A stretch of 64,000 bases of DNA, from the NCBI RefSeq assembly GCF_026151205.1, contig NC_087076.1:18277419-18341418 (forward strand), written 5' to 3'. The translations under genes were made by a program, and so were the position numbers. This document shows, in pieces, positions 11,174 through 20,946 of the stretch; position 1 is the first letter of the stretch; each line of letters begins with the position of its first letter. The stretch is from Bolinopsis microptera (lineage: Eukaryota; Ctenophora; Tentaculata; Lobata; Bolinopsidae). The notes under the pieces are model-generated. The model was not told the DNA's origin, made no database searches, and saw only the letters and a list, made by a program, of their open reading frames with translations.

Positions 11174-11322
11174 CAGGGACAAAAGGATTTCGCGGCATGT
11201 ACGAAATCGCGAAATTTCCCATTCTCCGCGACAAATTTTATGTGTAGTTTAATGTATAGCCTGTTAAATTTCGCGGTACCGCGAAATTTGGCCAAAATAA
11301 TCGCGAAATCCTTTTGTCCCTG
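11174..11322. mobile_element. hAT-type MITE, CAGGGACAAAAGG ends
   Basis: A 149-bp element with near-perfect terminal inverted repeats, starting CAGGGACAAAAGGATTTCGC and ending with its reverse complement (11303-11322). It is flanked by the perfect 8-bp duplication ATGTGAAC (11166-11173 and 11323-11330). The interior carries more inverted aaatttcgcgg / ccgcgaaattt words. CAGGG ends with 8-bp duplications are characteristic of hAT elements. Non-coding. Confidence 0.9.
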
Positions 11323-11465
11323 ATGTGAACGGAACAGTTTCAGCCAATCACTCTACACTCGCTCCACCACATTAGCACACAAACCATTTTAAGCAGGTTA
11401 CACACAGGTGTATCGTTCACATCAACTAAACGAAAAATTAAACTTTTACGGAAAAAATAAAAATT

Positions 11466-11755
11466 GTCATAGGCGTAGCCAGGATTTTTGGCCTTGGGGG
11501 TCACTATCTGGAGCAAAGCAAAAGATAATGCGATTTGTTACGCAAGTGAGGTGGCATAATTCAGGGTATAAAAATGAACAGCAGGCTGATTTCGAGGTTC
11601 AATCATAAAATCGAATCACTATCACCAGTAGGTCATAACTTCAAGAGGCTAGTAGTAAGCTAGGCAGTAAGCTGCAGCCAAACGTCCAAAATTTAACCAG
11701 ACCAATATGCCCGAGCCCTTTGCATGGGACTTTCCCTTTTCTGACTACGCCCTAG
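11466..11755. repeat. Possible TIR element with ataggcgtagccagg end
   Basis: The left end cataggcgtagccaggattt and the right end ttctgactacgccctag are imperfect inverted repeats about 290 bp apart. No clear target duplication was found, so this is a tentative call. Confidence 0.35.
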
Positions 11756-11864
11756 ATAATGTTAGGGAAAAGCACTCCCCACATAGTAGAGTCTGTGGAG
11801 TGTGGGGCCCATTAGTTAGGAGACTAAATTTACTAAGATTTTAATACAGTCTAGAAAAGTGCGA

Positions 11865-13766
11865 ATGGCTACGAGAACTTATAACCCGGCTGTGCGGGTT
11901 GGAAACTGGATTGAGGATGTCCAACTTGAAGAGGTAATGAGTTTGATAATTACTTAAGCTTTGTCTATTATTGTTGTAGTTTTTGATTGTTGTTGTAGTG
12001 GTTATAGTTTTTAATGGTTATGGTTAATGTTTATTCTGATAAATTTATCTTAATATTCATATACTTCACTGATTCTCTTTGTAGGACATTATCAAAGATT
12101 TTCAAGAGAAGAAAGACGCTGGTGAACTCTTGATACAAAAGACGCACAATGTTATGAATAACCTGCTAAGACAAGTATGTAGTTACAAAGCAATATTTTT
12201 AAAAATCACCTTAAAATTGCTGACACGTTTACATTCAAAGGTGATTGAAATTTTATGATCTTGGACTATATGATACATCATCCTAACAGGAAAAGCTGTC
12301 TGCACAAACAGAAAACAAACACTTGATGTTTGGCTCAAGGATCAATTTGTGCCACATTGCTTCGGGTACAGTACTGTCCTCAAAAGTCTCTGAACTGAAA
12401 TCCCGCACAAGCTCACAACTCAAAAGTCCGTGTGACATGTCTGCTTCTTTAATGACTAATCCTTGTCCAAGAAACGTCTTTCAGATATGCAGGTTACTTT
12501 CGATTATTACTAAATTGGTTTAATTTTGAGGATGGGTGTGCAGTATACCTGTTGGTAGTTGTATTAACTCAGATTTATAAGTTTTTATGTCGTTTTGGTC
12601 ATTTCATTTAGTGCTTACTACACACTCTGATTATGTTAATGAATTCAATTTCAAACACGAATAAAATATCTAAAGTTGCTTTTCTTTGTATTCGGCACAG
12701 CTTAAGCCATTGACGAAGAACTACTGATTTAAAAGGTAGAATGCCTGTTATCATTTTCGAATAGTAAATACACCCGCCCTAACTCGATTTAGATCATCTA
12801 AAATTCAGTGCTGACGGAGAAATTCTTAAGAAACCACTCTGTTATGGCCAAAAGTTTGTGCTGAAGACATTGCCTGGACCTGGAGGGGAGGTATGTGCTG
12901 TCACATTTTAATCTGATTAATTCGTCTACTGTTTTTGAGTTTCATTCGATGATGCTTCAATAAAATTTACAGCGTTTGGCCACTTCAAATGTTGTGATGA
13001 AATCACAAATATTTCCTGTTAAAACTGTTATATGGTGAAAGAATACAGTTGTCATAACCAATAACCATGACAATATCCTTCAGTTGAGTTTGTGGTCGGA
13101 TAGAGCCACCTTCACAAAGTGTGCTGCTAAATCCAGGTTGCCAGTGGTTCAGTTACACGACGATTCCAGTTATAACGTTGTCTGGCAATTTCATTGCAGG
13201 AACCCTCTAATTCGCATGGAGGTATATACTGTATATCTTTTTCGTTAGTTTTCACTGTTACACTAGTGCTAAAATGTTACACTAGTAATCAACTGTTACA
13301 CTAGTGATCAACTGTTACATCATGTTATGGCATAGTTAGGTTATCTATTACGTTATCTTTAAACACAAATGGATGTTTCTGATACGTTACTATTTTTAGA
13401 TGGAAGGAAATCCGGTTGTCGTTGGAGATACTATCATCCTGAACCACTGTAAAACTAACCAAAACTTGGCCTGTATGTCTCAATATCAGCGCAGGTAAGT
13501 TAGATTAAAATTACCGAACGGAGGGGTGGGGTGCTAATTCGCCAAATATTTTTTGTTCGGAAGATTGGAAAATAAAGTGCCTTCCCTCCCTTGGCCTTCC
13601 AATGTATGAGATGGTAGATAAGTAGATATTTCGTTACGAAGCTTATAATTTTCACAGGACTCCATACGGACAAGAGATGGAAGTATGCTGCAAAACATTC
13701 CTCGACTCTCATAAAGCTGAAACGGAAGAAAACCTCTGGACCATTGTAGTCAACAAACCTGAATAG
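11865..13766 (+). CDS. CFAP161: Cilia- and flagella-associated protein 161
   Basis: Seven exons join in frame: 11865-11933, 12085-12174, 12290-12492, 12809-12890, 13084-13221, 13400-13494 and 13658-13766. They give 261 aa, against about 300 in mammals. Every intron is GT-AG (115-316 nt) and every phase matches. CFAP161 is an axonemal protein associated with the inner wall of ciliary microtubules. Recognition rests on the N-terminal VRVGNWIEDVQLEE, on RINLCHIASGTVLS, CYGQKFVLKT, PVVVGDTIILNHCKTNQ and on the C-terminal FLDSHKAETEENLWTIV. The acceptor of exon 4 (ttcag before TGCTGAC) was chosen because it alone keeps the frame. The gene converges on the TPR gene at 14581-15970. No TATA box was seen. 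Confidence 0.93.
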
Positions 13767-13996
13767 TTAATAATGTGTAAAAAGAAAGTGTAATTTAAAC
13801 GACTTTACTTATATGTTGCAGCTGGACTTCAATATCATAGTGGATGCCATGAGAGTATAGTAGATTGAATCGATATTTAACTGATACAAACCCCGACCAA
13901 ATTTATAATCTTTCTGAATGGCGTGTATTATAGGGTTTTGATACAAATGACCTAATTCAATTTCATTACCAGCATGATACTTTGCATTTAATTGAC

Positions 13997-14002
13997 AATA
14001 AA
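13997..14002 (+). promoter_or_regulatory. Candidate poly(A) signal for CFAP161
   Basis: AATAAA lies 231 nt after the CFAP161 stop, in AT-rich sequence before the convergent gene. Assigned by position only. Confidence 0.45.
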
Positions 14003-14580
14003 ATATTACTTTTTAAATATCTGTTCCTTTTATCAAAATTCTGACGACATAAACTGTAAATAATCAAATTGATCATAATTTTGAACAACGATTTTATTGT
14101 AATGATTATTAATTAACCTGTCTTTCCCCATTTGAATCATGCGTATGTTTTGGAATTTTACCTCGCCCTCGCCCGCCTTTTCTGATTTGAAATAAAAGAC
14201 ACCGGTCACTGAATAACATTAACATCAAATATTGAACACATTTTCTAAAATGACACGAAGAAATGATTTATTTTACATATTTTATAAATCTCGTTTAAAA
14301 TATCTGATATTTTCTAATCAGGCTCGGGTGAGTACGCTTTAATGTGACTCCTATTATCCAGTAATATCTTGTCCTTACTCGAGTCAGAAGAACAGAAAAC
14401 ATGAGAAATGTTAAACACAAGATCATTAATTAATTATATATTATATATATTATATATATTTATATAATAACAGTTCACGGCACTATGGCAGCATCAGATC
14501 ACACTTTAAAAATGAAAATGCATAAAGAAATATCACAATTCTTAGGGATCAAAATTATAATCGTTACTTTGGAAAACTTG
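14003..14580. other. Intergenic DNA between convergent genes, with TA-rich tract
   Basis: No gene. Contains an AT-only microsatellite-like stretch (ttatatattatatatatt) at about 14438-14468. Confidence 0.5.
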
Positions 14581-15970
14581 TCAGTTAGTCAAAAGAAACA
14601 CTTCATAGCCTGCCTGCTGTTTCTCTATCTCAACCATCCACTCATTAAAATGCTTACAGACCTTTCTAAACTGCTTGCACTCCTCCACGACATCAACCTC
14701 CCCTGGTACCTTGCTCTCGTTCACGGAGATAACCTGAGCGATACTCCTACGCATGTACTCGCCTTGAGCCAGGCTAAATTTAGATTCCTTGGTTTCTTGA
14801 TATAACACTTTGAGGTGATGTGCAGCTTTAGCTGTCAGTCTGTGCTCGATGGAGTAGAGGTACATTATGTAACGGATTGGCAGTGATATCGGTCTACCGG
14901 TCATTATTAGTTCTATTGAGTCAAATAGAGCCTGGATATCTGGGAAGTGTTCGTTAACCACTGTTGCAGACTTAACAAGCTGCATGAATGCAGGCAGGTG
15001 GTTTGCTTGGATCATGTATTTGATCCCTTTTGATTGTTCGTCATGTTGTAAGAGAAAGTTCCCATACTTGTGAAGAGTCATGTTGCACCAAGGGTCGAGT
15101 CTTAGGGCCATTTCGAAGAGTTCTTTTGCCTTTGTTTCGTTTTTCAGCTTCAAGTAGATGCAAGCCAATCTGCAGTGATTCTGTGAATGATAGGCATCTC
15201 TTGAATCCCAAGCTTTTTCCAAAATCTCTCCAAATTCTCGCTTCAATTTGAAAAATAGGACACTATTCGTACCTGCATTTTCAAAGGAACTCAGTATAAC
15301 GGGAAGGGCTAGAATCCTGTCTGATGCAGTGAGAAGCAGTTTCATCTCAAGCTCTGTCACATTCCGATCATTCCTCGTTCTCCTCTCTCTGGCTAAAGTT
15401 TTACCGTGGTAGAAAGCAAAGAAGGGTTTGTACTCAGGCTGGTCTGCAATAGAGTTGAAGAGTTGCAGAGCTGGGTTGTAGTTGTAGAGGACCATGTTGA
15501 ACCAGCCCTGAATAGCAGTGGTTCGTGGTACAAGTGTTAGGATTTACTGGAACGGAGTCTTGTGGTTCTCCTCGCAACCAGCTTATAACATAAGCCGTGC
15601 AGTTCACCATGAAGTGAAGCTCTGTTCTAACTTTGTTCAGATCCGCTGGAGACATGTTCTTCTCTGTTATTTTATCAATTCTGGTATGACATTCCTGGAA
15701 TTCCGCCTCTAAACCTTCTAGTTCTTTCTCGAGTAAGGTCTTCAAAAAATATTGGATCAACATGTCCAGAAGAAACACCGCTACCTTTTCCAAGTCAAAT
15801 GTGTTGATTTCGTTTGTCTTTTTTTCTATTGTTTTTTGTAAATCTCTTGTTGTCATCTCATCTCTGAAATGTGGTGGAAGTTTCCAAACAAAAGGGGTCT
15901 CAAGTCCTAACTTAAGTTCACGAAGTTCATTCAACTTTTCTTTCAAACCGACTAGGTTGGAGATAGACAT
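14581..15970 (-). CDS. Tetratricopeptide-repeat protein, possibly IFIT-like
   Basis: Two frames join to a 449-aa protein: exon 1 is 15548-15970 and exon 2 is 14581-15507. The 40 nt between them have a GTAAAT donor, a CTAAC branch-like word and a TATTCAG acceptor, and their removal keeps the frame. The helical, charged N-terminal part is followed by repeat-like helices. The clearest repeat is CRLACIYLKLKNETKAKELF followed by EMALRLDPWC, a good TPR consensus. The pattern of NCTAYVISWLRGE early and spaced TPR helices later recalls interferon-induced IFIT-like proteins, but I cannot assign the family firmly. A protein-binding scaffold role is the safe inference. The alternative to the intron is a frameshift near 15508-15550. 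Confidence 0.7.
15508..15547 (-). other. Candidate 40-nt intron in the TPR gene
   Basis: Read on the minus strand it begins GTAAATCCTAAC and ends TGCTATTCAG. It is phase 0 and joins codon CCA to codon GGC. It is far shorter than the 115-316-nt introns of the neighbouring CFAP161. A one-base change in an intronless gene would also explain the frame change. Confidence 0.5.
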
Positions 15971-16242
15971 TCTTTAAAGCCAATTTGTTTAAATCACTCA
16001 AGCTGATAGAAAATACATACATACTACTCGAGAAGTGAAAAATATTCGTTTGACTGTCACAACTGCCGCGTGTATCAGGCCCAGGTGGGAACAATTCATT
16101 CGTCCAGAATATTCTCGTGACATAATATGCTTTGTCAGCAATACACTGTCAATGGCTATTTTTATATTATGCGGAGCTATGCTATTATTATAACTTCTAA
16201 GCTAAATTTTGCTCTAAAAATAATCGTTAATCCAATCAATCA

Positions 16243-17438
16243 TCATTCATCATCCTCTACTATTTTAGATTGTCCGTCCACAGTCGATAAGGTTCTCATG
16301 TGAATATGCAACCTACTAGTTAATCTGTCCATTCTGGCTGTACTTGGATTAACCCTATTCTCGTTTCTCCTTACAATCAGGTAGATCTTACTCCAAACAC
16401 AATCGCGAAACCCGTCAATTCTGAAGTAAAGTGCGAGGGGATTCAGGGCACTGTTCAGACAAACGAATAGCATGTTGGTGATAGCGATAACATACTGATT
16501 AGCAAACCGCGAACTTTGCCCAAAGGGTTCGCTGAAGAAATATCTGATCATATCTCCAGTCTTCAGATCGTCTGTATTTGGAGGGTTAAGCAAGAGCTTG
16601 GACACCAAAGTCGACATAACCACCATGATTGGGGTATTAAAAGTTAGGTAAAGTAGTGTGACTAATATGACTGTCTTGGCTGCCTTAACGTGGCGTTTTG
16701 CTGAACTGTTGATGACGGTGGAGGCTTTGGCTGACCGGTGGAGTAGGTAAAGTGAGGCAATGAAGGATGCACAGGTCAAAAAGAAACACATTGAGGTGAT
16801 GAAATTAAATGCACTTAGAGTTCCAATGATGGTTGTTAGCATTTTGGTCGTTACCGGCTGAGTTAGATTGTCTTTAAAGGCTATAAAAGAGCAAACTAGA
16901 TATTCTGGAACGTAGGTTGTAAACATGAACTGCATAGAGAATGACACTGTGAACATGCACACTTTGGACAACACGAAGATGGCTGGAACCAAGAAGGCAA
17001 CGCTTGGACGGAGCTCAATAGTTTTGTTCTCAGGATGGCAAGCCTGGACACGCTTAGTGTTGCCACTAGAAGTACTGACTTTTGACACAATATCCACCAG
17101 TACACCATCCACACGCTGCAAAATCCCGGGTTCGTCAGCAAATAGCCCTTCCTACTCTCCGAAAAGAGCGCCTCAATTGATGGAAATGCAGAGAAGCAAA
17201 TCAAGATGTCGGTAAAGTTGATAACCATGTAGAGTCGTCTGAAGAACTCTCCATTTTTGTTCTTTCGAACGAGACTTCTAAAGTAGCAGAGGGCAGCAGT
17301 GTTGAAAATGGCCCCAAGCAGAGATGTTAGTAGAAGAATTGTACCCAACAAGAAGTCGATATTTACATCTGTTTCGGTTCGTGTCAAGTTCAACATTCGC
17401 TGCGAGAATGATTTTAACTGATTGATAAAACCTTGCAA
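16243..17438 (-). CDS. Rhodopsin-like G-protein-coupled receptor, frame interrupted once
   Basis: Seven hydrophobic segments are visible across two overlapping frames (17438-16896 and 17121-16243). TM1 ends GAIFNTAALCYF, with the helix-1 Asn. TM2 has NFTDIL, with the conserved Asp. TM3 ends LSVSRLAIL, an S-R-L in place of D-R-Y. TM4 is SVAFLVPAIFVL and TM5 is SAFNFITSMCFFL. TM6 follows KAAKTVILVTLLYL. TM7 has NSALNPLALYF, an NPxxY-type box. The N terminus has an N-glycosylation-type site (NLT). The frame shifts in the loop after TM3, about 17020-17045 (-1 or +2), beside a run of four A. This may be a sequence error, a young pseudogene or a missed splice. Ligand unknown. Confidence 0.78.
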
Positions 17439-18130
17439 TAGGCCAAAAGCGATTAATTAAATGTTTGCTAGTCATAATTATTATCAAAAAGCTGAATCAA
17501 ACATTGGATCCATTACAAATTTTGTGGGTCAAGAAATATCCCTGAAAACCATCATAAACCATCAAACCTCTTTTTGGGACCCCTAAAATGCAGAAATTGG
17601 CCAAAAATTTGACAAACTAAAACTAACTTGCTTTAACCGATGTTTTATTGGTCCAGAATAACTACTTAACATTATGATTATAGCAATCAAAATTCGCCGA
17701 AATCTTGCGTAATTATGCAATTTAAATGTCAAATGATTATATCTTCACGCATGAATTTTGACAACGTTCTTGTTAGGCACTAATAATGTCCTTATTGCAC
17801 TGCATAACCTAATAACATTGCGCCGAGTTGTCAGACCCAATTTCATTAAATTTAGAAATATTCTCACTGACTTTGAATTTAAAACTTCAACTAAAATTCT
17901 ACTTTAAGTTGGTCTGTGGGGAACCTCCCAGCTCAATTCCTTGTTTTACCAGCTGAACAGCAAGGATAGCCACTACGTTCTACACGTTCTACACGTTCTA
18001 CTTGTTCTACAAGTTGCATTGAGGACCGAGGTGTCAGAGTTCACTACTATATTCCCATTACATTTAAAAATCAAGTCACGAACAGAAGCTTTGTTTGAAA
18101 AATCAATTTGTAGAGATAAAGTATAAATTC
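17439..18130. other. Non-coding DNA upstream of the receptor gene
   Basis: No gene seen. Short tandem ctacacgtt words lie at about 17978-18010. The receptor promoter should lie here, but no TATA box is evident. Confidence 0.45.
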
Positions 18131-18359
18131 ATTTTGAATTGTAGTTGACGAAGTGAGAGTCTCCACTCAGTGTGTTAAAACATAATTCTTTGTCGACGTT
18201 AAACTAATTACAACACTACAAATCTATTACATTTATTGAGCTATGTAAGTTATCAATACGTCCTGTCTATGACAAAGGCATGTAGCCGAAACGTCGACAA
18301 AGAATTATGTTTTAACACTCTGAGTGGAGACTCTCACTTCGTCAACTACAATTCAAAAT
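18131..18359. repeat. Fold-back with 70-bp arms and hammerhead-like core (Penelope-type terminal sequence)
   Basis: Arms 18131-18200 and 18290-18359 are reverse complements with no net indel. Between them lies tatgacaaaggcatgtagcc followed by gaaacgtcgac. The part ggc-atgta-gcc-gaaac-gtc has stem II, the GAAAC core and the GTC cleavage triplet of hammerhead ribozymes, which are known from Penelope-like terminal repeats. The CUGANGA box is degraded. A single-arm copy lies at 61261-61347. Confidence 0.65.
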
Positions 18360-19865
18360 AAATGATTGACCCACTCATAAGAGCGAAAAAAGATTACCAG
18401 CAAAGTATAAATTCATTGGAAACGATACTGAAAAATTTGAGCTGCTGAATTAATGATCAAAATTCTGGAAGGAATCTTAAATATCTAGAATCAGACAAAC
18501 CATGAAACTACATAATAGAGTTAAGGCGAAATGGTCTTAAATAGTTCAGACGTACTCACGTAAGTGCATAGTTTGTTAGTTTGTTAGATAATTTGATTAG
18601 TTTCGAACCGGCTCAAACTCGAGTAGTTTCGTTCAAGATTAGAAGTAAGCTCGCTAGCACTGCAATGCTCTAGTTAACCAATATAATACAGTTTAACAGT
18701 TTAAAGTAATACTAATAAGCGAACTAGTGATTTAAAGAGTTGCTGGATGTATATACAGTAAAGAGGCGAGTTTTTATGGTTCTACAACTTAAGATGTAGC
18801 ATTGGTGGTTTATATTAACATTACGGGCCCAACTTTCACCTTCCCACAATAAATTTTCCTATAAATAATTTAGTGTATTAAAATCATAGAAATATCTAAC
18901 CTACGTTGAACAGTGTATAAAATAAATTCTAAAATCAAGTAATATCAGACGAGTATAAAATCGTTATTAATATCTGTCAGAAAATGCACTTATTACGGGA
19001 GGTTAAGTTTTCAGATAAATTTATGGCTAAGTTCTAAATTTCGTACTGATACCAACTGAATTTTCAATTATTGCTAGACCATTCCTAATTCTGTGGTTTA
19101 AAGGGTTAAATAGATAATACGTCAAGTGGTTGCTGGAAATGCTCTGGATTATCGGACCGAATTTTTCAATAAATCTACGGCTAAATGGTCACCGAACTTG
19201 AAGTCGAACACTGATAATGATCTGAATTGTAGGATAAAAGGTGGTTTGTTGTGGATAGTGATGTACATTGTACATTACTATCAACAATACATTGTACATC
19301 TAATAAGGTCATATAAACTGAGTCAAACTAAAAGAAAAATGTAAGAGATTGATGTGGGCCACTATTGCGTTAAATACCTTTGTAATGTTGTAGCCGTGGG
19401 TAAAATGTAAAACAAACGATTGTGAACATCTCAAATTAGGAATTAACTATCGAATACGAAATCAGATTCTCAACGCTGTGGCCAGCTTACTAAATTGTCT
19501 AGTCTAAACAAATAGCAAACCAAACTTTTAGTTGTCCTTATTACGGACGCATGGTTTTGACTTATAAATACAGAGAGATCTGATGCCCTGGTGGGAAGTT
19601 CTATATAAATCATGATCGAGTGTAATAAAACTCGATTCAACCTATAACAGTAAGATAACAAATTAAAATACATCAATGAACTAGTTAACGACCCTCGCTA
19701 TTTAAGAAATCTCTTTCCCCTATTTATAGCCTGACAGACTCATTACTTTATAAATGAACATTTTAAGAGACGAGCTCGACATTTAAGTTCAATCTTTATT
19801 TGCTCGGTACAAAGGGTAGTGACAAAGAAAGCTCACTCAACAACTAGTCCATCACTTTAAAATTA
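18360..19865. other. Non-coding AT-rich DNA
   Basis: No gene supported. A small palindrome-rich spot (gtacattgtacat) lies at about 19263-19300. Confidence 0.45.
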
Positions 19866-20037
19866 GGGGTCGTTCACATATTACGTAATCAATTTTTGGA
19901 AGATTTTAACCCAGTAATCAGTTTTACACATAGCTATTGTGTCCAAATTACACTAGCGTAATCATTTGGAAACCCCCGGCCCCCTCCCCCCTCGGCTGAT
20001 TACGTTATATATATATGTTCGCAAGGTGCGAACCCTA
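19866..20037. mobile_element. MITE, GGGTCGTTCACRTATTACGTAATC family, copy 1
   Basis: The left end aggggtcgttcacatattac and the interior actagcgtaatcatttggaa and ggctgattacgt are shared with 63314-63485. In that copy the two ends form a clear inverted repeat. Here the right end is altered by a tatata run and a small hairpin (ttcgcaaggtgcgaa). The target duplication is unclear. Confidence 0.65.
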
Positions 20038-20450
20038 AACGTACGTTACGTGCTTTAACAGTTAACACTGATAAGTCGCATGGTACTCTCAACAGTCCCT
20101 GTGCGTCAGGCAACAGGTGGCAGGGTGTTTATACCCCTTGTTTATAATAAGTGATCAATGGTGGACACATTACAGCTAAGATTGAAGCGTGGATTTCAAC
20201 ATCCCTAACAAATATGTCTAATGATCTGAAATGTCAACGCTTACAAAGACCATAAAATATAGCTCAGAACAGTTGGCTGTTGGTGCAGCTCAGAACTCAG
20301 TACTATCTGGATTAATGAGCAGAGTAAGAACTAACGTCATATATAACCATCTATCTGGAATACATGTTGAATTTAACTCTATCTTTGACACTGTTCATCA
20401 TCTAATCACTTTAAACCACTTGGTAGGGAAATCTTGGATATCGTAGACCG

Positions 20451-20946
20451 CGTTAATATTTAGGACCAGACCGTTTAAATGAAACCTGCGAGAAGCGGTA
20501 CGCCCCTTTTAACAGGATGATCACAGGTCATGAGTGTGACATAGTCAACCTACGGCCACAGCAGTCTAGGAGACTTGCGCAACTCAGAACAAGATCGCAT
20601 CAATACAACATTGAAACACGGCATGCATCCCCATAAACTTTCGAATAGGGCATGCAAACACTGTTCTACTACAGATGTGGAGTCACTCGACCTTTTTCTA
20701 GAGCTTCCTTTCCCTGATCCAATCATCAAAGATGAGCTTCATGTATTGCGCACTTGCCCTCTCTATGAAGATTTTCGTCTCTGTTTGTCCCCACAAAGTA
20801 AAACATTACTCTTCTCTGATATTGGACAGATCTTCGCACACCCTACAACCATCGGAGACCTAGGAAGGTTCCTTACCAAAGCTCATGAACGAAGATTCCC
20901 TAAAGCATCCTCTAAACAAATTCCTAACAATAACAATATTGCCTAA
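20451..20946 (+). pseudogene. LINE C-terminal relic
   Basis: Two frames together resemble the C-terminal region after a LINE reverse transcriptase. RRLAQLRTRSHQYNIETRHA is read first. After a frame change near 20630 come the Cys pair CKHC and DELHVLRTCPLYEDFR, the usual H-x8-CPLY-type signature. No RT domain precedes it, so it is a 5'-truncated, broken insertion. The stop is at 20946. Confidence 0.55.

Noticed and set aside
16990-17060. Programmed ribosomal frameshift in the receptor gene
   Set aside because: No X-XXY-YYZ heptamer lies in the correct frame (the local sequence is aga-aca-aaa-cta), and no receptor of this type is known to use one. An indel is simpler.
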